Assembly (NCBI RefSeq): GCF_000013045.1
Contig: NC_007677.1
Span: 558,001 to 622,000, forward strand
DNA length: 64,000 bases
From: Salinibacter ruber DSM 13855
Lineage (GTDB): Bacteria; Bacteroidota; Rhodothermia; Rhodothermales; Salinibacteraceae
Direction of reading: 5' to 3'
The notes under the pieces were generated by a model, which saw only the letters and a list, made by a program, of their open reading frames with translations, searched no databases and was not told where the DNA came from. Below are positions 43,430-51,983 of the stretch, one piece after another. The translations under genes and the position numbers were made by a program. Numbering within the stretch: the stretch's first letter is position 1; every line of letters starts with the position of its first letter.

Positions 43430-46375
43430 CTACAGCACGTCCCGGAGAAAGCGCCCGGTATGACTCTCGTCACAGGCCGCGACCTCCTCGGGCGTGCCGG
43501 TCGCGACCACGTTCCCGCCCGCGTCGCCGCCCTCCGGCCCGAGGTCGATCACGTGGTCGGCGTACTTCACCACGTCGAGGTTGTGCTCGATGATGAGGAC
43601 CGAGTGGCTGTTCTCGACCAACTGTTCGAAGGCGCCGAGCAGCTTCCGGATGTCGTCGAAGTGGAGCCCGGTCGTCGGCTCGTCGAAGATGTAAAGCGTG
43701 CGGTCCGAGGCCCGGCCGCTGAGGTGGCTGGCGAGCTTGATGCGCTGGGCCTCCCCGCCGCTCAGCGTCGTCGACGGCTGGCCGAGCGTGAGGTAGCCGA
43801 GCCCAATGTCCTGCAGGACCTCTAGCTTGTTGATGATTGCCCGCTCGCCCTCGAAGAAGTCGGCGGCCTCATCGACGGTCATGTCCAGCACGTCGGCAAT
43901 GTTTTTGCCGTTGTACGTGACGTTGAGCACCTCCTTCTTGTAGCGCTGGCCGTTGCAGGCTTCGCACTCCAGGTAGAGGTCGGCCAGGAACTGCATCTCC
44001 ACCTTCACCACGCCCTGCCCCTCGCACTCCTCGCAGCGCCCGCCCTTCGTGTTGAAGCTGAAGGTGCCCCGGTCGTAGCCGTGCACCTGCGACTGCCGCG
44101 CCTGGGCGAAGAGCTTGCGGATGCCGTCGAACGCATTCGTGTAGGTGGCGGGGTTGGAACGGGGCGAGCGCCCGATGGACGACTGGTCGACCATCTCCAC
44201 GGCGTCGACGTTTTCGTGGCCGCGGATCGTGTCGTGGGCCCCCACCTTGCCGTCCCCGCTGCCGCCCTTGAGCCGGTGCAGGCCCTCAAAGAGCGTCTGG
44301 TTCGTGAGGGTGGACTTGCCGGAGCCGGAGACGCCCGTGACGCACACGATCTGGCCGAGCGGGATCTCCACGTCGACGTGTTTGAGGTTGTGCTGCCGGG
44401 CGTTCTCGATCACGAGCGTGTCGTCCGGGTCGGCCGGGCGGCGCTCGTCGGGGACCGGCACCTCCTTCCGGCCGCTCAGGTACTGGCCGGTGAGCGAGTC
44501 TTCGGCCTCCAGAATCTCGTCGTAGGGGCCCTGAAAGACGACCTCGCCCCCGAAGGCCCCGGAGGCGGGCCCGAGGTCGACGAGCTGGTCCGCCGCCTCC
44601 ATGGTGACCGGGTCGTGCTCCACCACGAGCACCGTATTGCCGAGGTCGCGCAGGCGCTGCAGGATGTCGATGAGGCGCTCGTTGTCGCGGGGGTGCAGGC
44701 CCACCGTCGGCTCGTCGAGCACGTAGAGGGAGCCCACGAGCGAGGACCCGAGCGAGGTGGACAGGTTGATGCGCTGCGTCTCCCCGCCGCTGAGGGTTTG
44801 TGCGAGGCGGTCGAGCGTGAGGTAGTCGAGCCCCACGTCCACGAGGTAGCGGCTCCGCTCGCGCAGCTCCTCCATCACGCGCCCGGCCACCTCCTGCTCG
44901 TAGTCGGTCAGCGCCAGGGCCTCGAAGTAGTCCCGGGCCGCCCGCGTCGTCATCGCGCAGATCTCGCCGATGTGCTTCTGCTCCACGGCGTCGCCGCCCA
45001 CCTTCACGTACAGGGCGTCGTCGCACAGGCGGTGGCCGCTGCAGTCCGGGCACTCCGAGTAGCCGCGGAAGCGGGCGCGGAAGATGCGGTAGTGACGCTT
45101 GTACGAGTTCTCCTCCAGAAACTCGAAGAAGCCGTGCAGGCCGATGTAGTCGTCCTTCCCCTCCCACACGATCTCTTCCTCCCAGTCCGCCAGCTCGTGG
45201 TAGGGGCAGTCGATGTCGAGCCCCACGTCGGCGGCCACGGCAATCAGGTCCTTGAAGTGCTTGCCCCACTTGTCGCCCCGGAACGGCGCGAGGGCGCCGT
45301 CACGGATCGAGAGCTGCTTGTTCGGGACAATCAGGTCCTCGTCGAGCCCCGGCACGCGCCCGAAGCCCTGGCAGGTGGGGCAGGCGCCGACCGGGCTGTT
45401 GAAGCTAAAGAGCTGTGGCGTCGGCTCCTCGAAGCGCATCCCGTCGCGCTCGAAGTGCGCGCTGAACTCGAACAGGGGAATGGGGCCCTGATGCTGCGAG
45501 GCGTCCGGGTGGGCGGTCTCGTCGTAGCCGCCGCGGGGGGCGGGAATGACGGTGCAGTAGCCGTCGCCCTCGTCGAAGGCCTGCTCCACAGACTCGGCGA
45601 TGCGGGAGCGGGTGTCCGCGTCGCCCGTCTTCACCTTGAGGCGGTCGATGAGGACGCGCAGCCGAGCGCGGCCGTAGTGGTTGACACTGCTGGGGGCCTC
45701 CTGGTTGAGGTCGAGAATCTCGGGCTCCTGTCCCTGTTCTGCCTGCCGCTCGGTGGGCAGCCGCAGGATGCGGTAGAAGCCCCGCTCCCGCAGGCTCGTG
45801 AGCTGGTCGCGCAGGGCCATGTCCGCGTGCTCCGGGATGGGGGCGCAGAGGTAGAACCGCGTGCCGTCGTCCAGCGCATCGTCGAGGCGGTCCGCCACGT
45901 CGTGCGGCGTGTCTCTGCTCACCGGCTCGCCGCTCACCGGCGAGTAGGTGGTGCCGATGCGGGCGAAGAGGAGGCGGAGGTGGTCGTAGATCTCCGTCTG
46001 CGTGGCGACCGTCGAGCGCGGGTTCTTGCCCGAGGTCTTCTGCTCGATGGCGATGGCCGGGGCGAGGCCCGTGATGAGGTCCGCCTCCGGCTTGTCCATC
46101 CGCTCTAGGAACTGGCGGGCGTAGGCGCTCAGGCTCTCCACGTAGCGGCGCTGGCCCTCCGCGTAGATCGTGTCGAAGCAGAGGCTCGACTTGCCGGAGC
46201 CGGACGGGCCGGTGAAGACGATGAGCTCGTTGCGCGGCAGGTCGAGGTCGATGTCCTTCAGGTTGTGCTGCCGCGCCCCGCGGATCACGATGTGGTCCTG
46301 CGCCGACTCGCGGGCGGTGACCGACGCGTTGGCGATGACGGGGTCCTGTGTGGGGAGGCGTTCGGTGGTGGGCAT
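43430..46375 (-). CDS. uvrA: Excinuclease ABC subunit A
   Basis: DNA-damage recognition ATPase of nucleotide excision repair, 981 residues. It has two ABC modules: Walker A GPSGSGKSS in the first and GVSGSGKSTL in the second. Signature motifs are LSGGETQRI and LSGGEAQRI, with Walker B LYVLDEPTVGLHP and LYIFDEPTTGLHF. The C-terminal zinc module is intact (CEECEGQG...CEACNGQ). The first zinc module keeps only its second Cys pair (ACPTCQGFG); the expected first CxxC is replaced by HFERDGMRFEEP near residue 305. The ATG at 46375 was chosen; the N-terminal 25 residues are a variable extension. It is monocistronic. Confidence 0.96.
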   Translation of the reverse strand: MPTTERLPTQDPVIANASVTARESAQDHIVIRGARQHNLKDIDLDLPRNELIVFTGPSGSGKSSLCFDTIYAEGQRRYVESLSAYARQFLERMDKPEADLITGLAPAIAIEQKTSGKNPRSTVATQTEIYDHLRLLFARIGTTYSPVSGEPVSRDTPHDVADRLDDALDDGTRFYLCAPIPEHADMALRDQLTSLRERGFYRILRLPTERQAEQGQEPEILDLNQEAPSSVNHYGRARLRVLIDRLKVKTGDADTRSRIAESVEQAFDEGDGYCTVIPAPRGGYDETAHPDASQHQGPIPLFEFSAHFERDGMRFEEPTPQLFSFNSPVGACPTCQGFGRVPGLDEDLIVPNKQLSIRDGALAPFRGDKWGKHFKDLIAVAADVGLDIDCPYHELADWEEEIVWEGKDDYIGLHGFFEFLEENSYKRHYRIFRARFRGYSECPDCSGHRLCDDALYVKVGGDAVEQKHIGEICAMTTRAARDYFEALALTDYEQEVAGRVMEELRERSRYLVDVGLDYLTLDRLAQTLSGGETQRINLSTSLGSSLVGSLYVLDEPTVGLHPRDNERLIDILQRLRDLGNTVLVVEHDPVTMEAADQLVDLGPASGAFGGEVVFQGPYDEILEAEDSLTGQYLSGRKEVPVPDERRPADPDDTLVIENARQHNLKHVDVEIPLGQIVCVTGVSGSGKSTLTNQTLFEGLHRLKGGSGDGKVGAHDTIRGHENVDAVEMVDQSSIGRSPRSNPATYTNAFDGIRKLFAQARQSQVHGYDRGTFSFNTKGGRCEECEGQGVVKVEMQFLADLYLECEACNGQRYKKEVLNVTYNGKNIADVLDMTVDEAADFFEGERAIINKLEVLQDIGLGYLTLGQPSTTLSGGEAQRIKLASHLSGRASDRTLYIFDEPTTGLHFDDIRKLLGAFEQLVENSHSVLIIEHNLDVVKYADHVIDLGPEGGDAGGNVVATGTPEEVAACDESHTGRFLRDVL

Positions 46376-46661
46376 TGCGGGTGGGGCGTGTGGGCGTCTG
46401 TCGGGGAGGCCTGCGAGGCGAGATGCGGTCCAGTAGCGCGGTGCCTGGGGAGATTAGGGAACGGTTGAACGTAGTGGCAACGAAACTTGTATGCCACGCG
46501 GAAGCGATTGATGCCTGCTCGTCTGTCCAGAAATGATATCCGCGTAACCCATGTGCCCTTCACGTTACGGGCGGGAACGGCGGAAGGGGGGGAGCGTGGA
46601 GAATCCCTCACAACAAGTGCGTTCCTCACGCCCCCCCATGTCTAGCCCCCCTGCCATTCCG

Positions 46662-47831
46662 ATGCGTACCCTCATCGGCCTCCTCGCGCTCGTTCTTTGC
46701 GCCTGTACCCCCGGGAACGGATCGGAGGCGCCCGAAGCCCGTTCGTCATCTCCAGACAAGGAGGTCGTCCTGGAGCGCGTCGAGTCGGAGGAGGAGACGT
46801 TTCAGGTCGTAGAAATGGTTGAGGACCTGGAGCACGCGTGGGCGGTCGACTGGCTCCCCGACGGGCGGATGCTCGTCACCGAGCGGCCCGGCCGCATGCT
46901 TCTCGTCGACGGCGACGGCCCCACCCAACTCGCCAACGTCCCGGAGGTGTGGGCCAAAAACCAGGGCGGTCTGCTCGACGTGCGCGTCGCACCGAACTAC
47001 GAGGAGAGCGGCTGGATCTACTTTACGCACTCCCTGAAAGACGGCGACACGGGGGGGACGGTGCTGTCGCGGGCCCGCCTCGACGGCACCGCGCTGACCG
47101 ACGTCGAAGAGCTGTACCGGCAGACGCCCTTCCTGGCGCCGGACTACCACTTCGGCTCCCGCATCGCGTTCCCCGGAGACGGCACGCTCGTCGTGACGAT
47201 GGGCGAGCGGGGGCAGCGCCGCGAGCGCACCGTCGACATCCCCACGCCGACCACGTCGGTGGGCACGACGGTCCGCCTCAACATGGACGGGTCGGTGCCC
47301 GCCGACAACCCGTTCGTGGGGAGCGACGAGGGCCTCGACGAGGTCTACGCCTACGGCCACCGCAACCAGCAGGGAATGGCGATCCACCCTGAGACGGGCG
47401 CGATCTGGCAGCACGAGCACGGGCCGCACGGCGGGGATGAGCTCAACCTCGTGGAGGCCGGCAACAACTACGGGTGGCCGGCGGTCTCGTACGGCGACAG
47501 CTATACCGACCAGTCGCCCATCGGGGGCACGACGGCGCCCGGCGTGACCGACCCGGTCGAGTACTGGGACCCCTCGCCGGCCCTCTCGGGCATGGCGTTC
47601 TACACGGGCGACACGTTCCCGAACTGGCAGGGCGACCTCTTCATGGGGGCGCTCGCCCACCAGAAGGCGATGCGCGTGGAGCTCGACGGCGAGGACGTGT
47701 CGGACCAGGAGGAACTGCTGCGCGCCGAGCTGGGGCGCATCCGGGACGTGGCGACGGGGCCGGACGGATCCCTCTATCTCCTCACCGATGCGCCGGAGGG
47801 GGCGCTCTACCGGCTGGAGCCGGCGGAGTAG
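46662..47831 (+). CDS. PQQ-dependent sugar dehydrogenase lipoprotein (glucose/sorbosone dehydrogenase family)
   Basis: A 389-residue exported protein with signal MRTLIGLLALVLCAC (probable acylated Cys15). It has a six-bladed propeller of the soluble aldose sugar dehydrogenase (YliI/Asd-like) type: HAWAVDWLPDGRMLVTERPG, HFGSRIAFPGDGTLVVTMGE, YAYGHRNQQGMAIHPETG, IWQHEHGPHGGDELN and YGWPAVSYG. It is expected to oxidise aldoses in the periplasm using PQQ supplied from elsewhere. ATG codons further upstream (46551, 46638) would put the signal peptide internally, so 46662 is preferred. It is divergent from uvrA. Confidence 0.88.
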   Translation: MRTLIGLLALVLCACTPGNGSEAPEARSSSPDKEVVLERVESEEETFQVVEMVEDLEHAWAVDWLPDGRMLVTERPGRMLLVDGDGPTQLANVPEVWAKNQGGLLDVRVAPNYEESGWIYFTHSLKDGDTGGTVLSRARLDGTALTDVEELYRQTPFLAPDYHFGSRIAFPGDGTLVVTMGERGQRRERTVDIPTPTTSVGTTVRLNMDGSVPADNPFVGSDEGLDEVYAYGHRNQQGMAIHPETGAIWQHEHGPHGGDELNLVEAGNNYGWPAVSYGDSYTDQSPIGGTTAPGVTDPVEYWDPSPALSGMAFYTGDTFPNWQGDLFMGALAHQKAMRVELDGEDVSDQEELLRAELGRIRDVATGPDGSLYLLTDAPEGALYRLEPAE

Positions 47832-47891
47832 CGAGCGACCGTCCGGGCCGACGTGACGGTTCCGTTCGGGCCGTGGGGCGGGCGTCCGTGC

Positions 47892-48713
47892 TCATCGGGT
47901 CCGCGAATCGGGGCGCAGCGCCCGCAGTAGCACGCCGCCGACAAGGACGCAGCCGACCCCGATGGGAGCCCAGAGGAGAAGCGGCATCCAGGTGGTTGAC
48001 GGGCCAACCACCACGGCCGCGACGGTGGCGGCGGAGAGGGACAGCATGCAGGCGGCGCCCGCCACGGCCCAGAGCGTGGCCCACACGTAGCCCCACGGGG
48101 GTTGTTGCCAGAGCCACGATGCCGCCAACAACCCCACCGGTACCACCATCGTCAGGTGGAGGGCCGCAACCAGGTGGGCCCGCGGCCCCATCGCGTCGAG
48201 CAGCGCGGGCCCCTGGCCGGTGGCGACATGCCGGAGCGAGAAGGCCCCGTAGAGTCCCCCCAGTGTCACGGCCACCCCCGCCAGAAAGCCGCCGATCCAT
48301 CGAACGGGAAGGCCCGGCTGCACCTGTCTGTGCAGGGCCGTTGCGTCGATCGACAGGAGGCCGAACACCAGCGCCATGCCGGAAAGCGCAACCAGGGCGG
48401 CGTAGACGAGAAACAGGCTGTTGAACGCGGCCCCGAAGAGGTAGAACGCGGCGTTGTGGAGCGAGTACGCCAGCATTCCCATCCACACGAGAACGGCCCG
48501 TCGGGACCCGCCCCACGCCCCCAGCAGGGCGATTCCCAGCAGCGGGGCGGCCACGCCGAGCGTCACCAGGTCGCTCCCGTACCAGCGTGCCGCGACCAGC
48601 GCGTTGTCCCGGTACAGGTCGTAGGCAAACAGGCCGGCCCCCGACGACAGCGCCATCAGGAGGACAACGGCCACCGAGAGGCGGGCGGCCGTTCGGCGGG
48701 GGGCGGGGGTCAT
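47892..48713 (-). CDS. Multi-pass membrane protein of unknown function
   Basis: A 273-residue protein with about eight predicted helices (for example VAVVLLMALSSGAGLFA, LVTLGVAAPLLGIALLGAWGG, NSLFLVYAALVALSGMALVFG, LWAVAGAACMLSLSAATVAAV) and short hydrophilic loops. There is no motif I recognise. It starts at the ATG at 48713 (MTPAPRRTAARLS, basic cytoplasmic end). It lies 150 bases downstream of the M23-like gene on the same strand and may share its transcript. It is convergent with the sugar dehydrogenase gene. Confidence 0.75.
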   Translation of the reverse strand: MTPAPRRTAARLSVAVVLLMALSSGAGLFAYDLYRDNALVAARWYGSDLVTLGVAAPLLGIALLGAWGGSRRAVLVWMGMLAYSLHNAAFYLFGAAFNSLFLVYAALVALSGMALVFGLLSIDATALHRQVQPGLPVRWIGGFLAGVAVTLGGLYGAFSLRHVATGQGPALLDAMGPRAHLVAALHLTMVVPVGLLAASWLWQQPPWGYVWATLWAVAGAACMLSLSAATVAAVVVGPSTTWMPLLLWAPIGVGCVLVGGVLLRALRPDSRTR

Positions 48714-48863
48714 GTCCGCTGTGGGGTAGTGAAACAGAACAGCGCCGCACGTCCCCGCAGACCGGGCGCCACGTCTCGGGTGCTCGGCGCGGCCCTTCCG
48801 GCAGGGCCCTGTGTCTGATCGTCACGAGGCGCGCACGACGAGGGCGGCGTTGCCGGAAACGGC

Positions 48864-49826
48864 TCACCGGCGTCCCGCTCCATTGGTCCGCACCACGTCG
48901 TTGCGGATCGGAAACCGGCCGTCGAAGGTGATCGGGCGCGGGTCGGCATCCAGGAGGGCGGACGTGCCCACCGTGTCTTGGGCGCTGATGTGGAGGTGCG
49001 GTTCCCAGCTGTTGCCGCTGTTGCCCACCCGCCCGAGGCGGGTGTCGGGGGAGACGGAATCGCCCGGTTCCACCCGCACGCTCCCCTGCTTCAGGTGGGC
49101 GAGGAGCACGTACGCCTCCGGCGCGCAGCGGAGCAGTACGTGGTTTCCGGCCTTGCGGGCCGTATCGCGGGCCGGCGGGGAACGGTCGGGGAGGGAGCCC
49201 GCCGTCGTCTCGACGACCCCGTCGCACGGGGCGTATACCGGCGCCCCGAAGACGGCGTAGCGCGCGAGAGCCGTCGGGTAGAGTCCGCTCGCGCGGTTGC
49301 CCGACGGGTAGAGCTGGACGAGATCGAGTCCCCACCGCTGCCCGCGCCACGTCTGCAGCTCGGGGGCGTCCACCTTGAGGTGCGGGTTTGTGATGGACCG
49401 GCTGCCGCCACTCGCCACGTAGACGGGCCCGTCACGCAATGGAACGGTCAGGTTCACCGGCGGGGCGGGGATTTCGCGTGCCTGGCTCCGCTGGCGCAGC
49501 CCGACGACGCTGAGGAGGAGCAGAACTGCCGCGAGCCCCGGCCCGGCCCACTGCCAACCTCTCGGCCGCGTCCAGAATACCTGGTGCCGCATGCGCCAGC
49601 CCCCGTAGCCGGCCCCCACGGCGAAGAGCCCGAGGAGCACATACCGGCCGTGGGTGGAGAGCATGTACCAGCTCCCGAGATGATACGTGAGCCCCACGTA
49701 CCCGCCCACCGCTGCGGCCTTCAGGCCCCACAGGAGACGGCAGGGACTGCGGCGCGTGAGCCAGACGAGCGCGGCCCCGGGCAGAACGAGAAGGGAGAGG
49801 AGGGCGGAGGCAATCAGAAGTGTCAT
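48864..49826 (-). CDS. Membrane-anchored M23-like (LytM) domain protein
   Basis: A 320-residue protein with four N-terminal helices (LIASALLSLLVLPGAALVWL; GYVGLTYHLGSWYMLS; GRYVLLGLFAVGAGYGGW; AGPGLAAVLLLLSVVGL), then an extracytoplasmic LytM/M23-type domain (about 170-300). GAPVYAPCDGVVETTAG, LLAHLKQGSVRVEPGD and EPHLHIS carry the second-half histidines. The first-half motif, normally HxxxD, reads RWGLD here, so the first zinc-ligand His appears replaced by Arg. The protein may therefore be a non-catalytic LytM factor. The ATG at 49826 is preferred. It is divergent from the flavin reductase. Confidence 0.78.
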   Translation of the reverse strand: MTLLIASALLSLLVLPGAALVWLTRRSPCRLLWGLKAAAVGGYVGLTYHLGSWYMLSTHGRYVLLGLFAVGAGYGGWRMRHQVFWTRPRGWQWAGPGLAAVLLLLSVVGLRQRSQAREIPAPPVNLTVPLRDGPVYVASGGSRSITNPHLKVDAPELQTWRGQRWGLDLVQLYPSGNRASGLYPTALARYAVFGAPVYAPCDGVVETTAGSLPDRSPPARDTARKAGNHVLLRCAPEAYVLLAHLKQGSVRVEPGDSVSPDTRLGRVGNSGNSWEPHLHISAQDTVGTSALLDADPRPITFDGRFPIRNDVVRTNGAGRR

Positions 49827-49878
49827 ATCGGAACGGGAGCTCTCATGGACGGCGCATCCGGGCTGGTTTGGGCCTTGT

Positions 49879-49908
49879 GCCCGACGTCGATTCCCGCGTC
49901 GGGCTTTT
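49879..49908 (+). terminator. Orphan intrinsic terminator in the leader of the flavin reductase gene
   Basis: GCCCGACG (49879-49886) pairs with CGTCGGGC (49897-49904) and is followed by TTTTCC. No rightward gene lies upstream, so it would stop a transcript starting in 49827-49878: an attenuated leader or a small RNA. A second inverted repeat (CATGGGCCCT at 49927 with AGGGCCATG at 49947) lies just downstream. Confidence 0.6.
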
Positions 49909-50026
49909 CCCCGCACAAGTGTCGTCATGGGCCCTACGGATATACAAGGGCCATGCGGACGCAGAACCCTTTTGCTACATACGAAATTAAAGACACACAT
50001 TTGCCTCCCCAAGTCTTCCCGGCCCC

Positions 50027-50647
50027 ATGGAGCCCCTGGACCCCGACGCTGTCGTCTCGCTCGACCCCGAGCAGTCGTTTTGGGAACGCTTCTACATGGT
50101 TGCGCCCCTAATCGTGGTGGGCACCCAGAACGAGGACGAGTCCTACAACCTGGCCCCCAAGCACATGGCCGCGCCCATGGGGTGGGACGACTACTTTGGG
50201 TTCGTCTGCACGCCGCGCCACAAGACGTACCGCAACGCCGTGCGCACCGGCGTGTTTACAGTCAGTTACCCGAAGCCGTCGCAGGTGGTGTTGGCGAGCC
50301 TGTCGGCCTCGCCCCGTGTGGGGGCGCCGGAGGGGCCGCGGCGCAAGCCGGCCCTTAACCAGTTGCCCATGCGGGCGGCGGCGGCGGTGGACGGGGTGTT
50401 TCTCGACGATGCGTACCTGCTCCTAGAGTGCACGATGGAGCGGCACGTGGACAATCTGGGGGAGAACAGCCTGCTCATCGGGGCGGTGGAGGCGGTGCAC
50501 GTGGAGAAAGAGGCGCTCCGCGTCTCCGGGAAGGAGGACGACGCCGTCATCCGCGACAATCCCCTTCTCGCGTACCTGCCGCCCGACCGCTACGCGGCCA
50601 TCGACGAGACCAACGCCTTTCCCTTCCCCGCTGGCTTTGAGAAATAG
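50027..50647 (+). CDS. Flavin reductase-like FMN-binding split-barrel protein
   Basis: A 206-residue protein of the flavin reductase-like family. The typical segments are present: FYMVAPLIVVGTQNEDESYNLAPKHMAA, YFGFVCTPRHKTYRNAVRTG and FTVSYPKPSQ, where the FMN phosphate and isoalloxazine contacts lie. Members reduce flavin for a partner monooxygenase or act as stand-alone FMN proteins; no monooxygenase is adjacent. The ATG at 50027 was chosen. It is first in a tight three-gene run (M20 peptidase, P-loop protein) with gaps of about 45-50 bases, so one operon is likely. Its leader contains an orphan terminator and a second hairpin. Confidence 0.85.
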   Translation: MEPLDPDAVVSLDPEQSFWERFYMVAPLIVVGTQNEDESYNLAPKHMAAPMGWDDYFGFVCTPRHKTYRNAVRTGVFTVSYPKPSQVVLASLSASPRVGAPEGPRRKPALNQLPMRAAAAVDGVFLDDAYLLLECTMERHVDNLGENSLLIGAVEAVHVEKEALRVSGKEDDAVIRDNPLLAYLPPDRYAAIDETNAFPFPAGFEK

Positions 50648-50692
50648 GCGGGCATGCACCTCCGTCCTTCGGCGGCGCAATCCAATTCGCCC

Positions 50693-51934
50693 ATGGAATC
50701 TGTTTCTGAGTCCGAACTGGCCCACGCGCTCCGCCGCTACCTCGCGGGGCACCGCGAGCACATGCTGGCGGTGCTGGAGGCCCTGGTGCGGGCCGAGTCG
50801 CCCACCGACGTTCCGGAGGCCCAAGCGGAGGCGCAGGGCATGTTGGCCCGTCTTCTGCGGACGCTGGGCTTTCGCGTGCGGTCCCTGCCCGCGGCCGAGG
50901 AGGAGCGCGGCCACCTCTACGCCCGCCCCAAAGACCGACCGCGGGGCCGGCCCGTCCAGCTCCTCGTGGGCCACAGCGACACCGTGTGGGCCCGGGGCAC
51001 CCTCGACGAGATACCGTTCGAAGTGGACGACAACGAGGTGCGGGGCCCGGGCGTCTTCGACATGAAGGCCGGGCTGGCGCAGATGCTGTTTGCCCTGGCG
51101 GCCCTGCGGGCCGCATCCGTGGAGCCGACGGTCGTGCCGGTCGTGTTCGTCAACTCCGACGAAGAGCAGGGCAGCCCCACGTCGCAGCGTCATCTGCGTC
51201 GGCTCGCCCGCTGTGCGTGCCGGGCGTTCGTGCTGGAGCCGGCCCTCGGGCTTGACGGCAAGATCAAGACGGCCCGGAAGGGGGCCGGGCGGTTTACGAT
51301 TCGGATTCAGGGAGAGAGCGCCCACGCGGGGCTCGATCCGGAGAGCGGGTCGAGCGCCATCCTGGAGCTCTCGCGCACCGTGCAGGCCCTCCACGCCCTC
51401 AACGACCTGGAGGCCGGCGTGTCCGTGAACGTGGGCACCATTGGGGGCGGCACGCACCCCAACGTGGTGGCCGACGCCGGGTCCGCCGAGGTGGACGTGC
51501 GCGTCGCGACCCGCGAGCAGGCCGAGGAGGTGGCGGCGGCCATCCGGGGCCTGGAGACGACCACGCCCGGCACATCGCTCACGATCGAAGGGGGCATCGG
51601 GCGCCCGCCGATGGAGCCGACCCCCGCGGCTCGGAGGCTGTGGGCGCGGGCACGCCACGCCGGCTCCCTGCTCGGCCTTGAGCTGGAAGAAGGCCGCTCC
51701 GGCGGCGTCTCGGACGGCAACATCATCAGCCAGTACGCCCCCACACTCGACGGCCTGGGAGCGGTCGGAGACGGCGCCCACGCCCGCCACGAGTTCTGCT
51801 ACGTGGACCGAATGGTGGAACGCAGTGCCCTGCTGGCCCTGCTGCTCGCCCAGCCGCCCCTGCCGACGACGCCGGACGATGCGGCCCCCACGGCCGAGAC
51901 GCTCGGCGCGCCCGCCTCCACGCAGGCGCCCTGA
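50693..51934 (+). CDS. M20 family metallopeptidase (glutamate carboxypeptidase-like)
   Basis: A 413-residue two-zinc peptidase. Metal ligands and catalytic residues are visible: His94 and Asp96 in VGHSDTVWA, Asp123 in GVFDMKAGLAQ, the Glu157-Glu158 pair in NSDEEQGSP, a Glu in AFVLEPAL, and a C-terminal His in GDGAHARHEFCYVDRM. A lid/dimerisation domain sits near residues 195-305 (TIRIQGESAHAGLDPESG). It resembles carboxypeptidase G2/ArgE-type enzymes that release C-terminal Glu or cleave N-acyl amino acids; the substrate is not readable. An ATG at 50654, six bases after the upstream stop, would add 13 residues and is possible. Confidence 0.88.
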   Translation: MESVSESELAHALRRYLAGHREHMLAVLEALVRAESPTDVPEAQAEAQGMLARLLRTLGFRVRSLPAAEEERGHLYARPKDRPRGRPVQLLVGHSDTVWARGTLDEIPFEVDDNEVRGPGVFDMKAGLAQMLFALAALRAASVEPTVVPVVFVNSDEEQGSPTSQRHLRRLARCACRAFVLEPALGLDGKIKTARKGAGRFTIRIQGESAHAGLDPESGSSAILELSRTVQALHALNDLEAGVSVNVGTIGGGTHPNVVADAGSAEVDVRVATREQAEEVAAAIRGLETTTPGTSLTIEGGIGRPPMEPTPAARRLWARARHAGSLLGLELEEGRSGGVSDGNIISQYAPTLDGLGAVGDGAHARHEFCYVDRMVERSALLALLLAQPPLPTTPDDAAPTAETLGAPASTQAP

Positions 51935-51983
51935 CCTCGGACGGCCCGCGCTGTTCTCGCCCACTCGACTCGCCCCCAATCCC

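Noticed and set aside
44081-46108. 675-codon plus-strand open frame opposite uvrA
   Set aside because: Antisense shadow of uvrA with no recognisable motif; UvrA signatures on the minus strand are complete.
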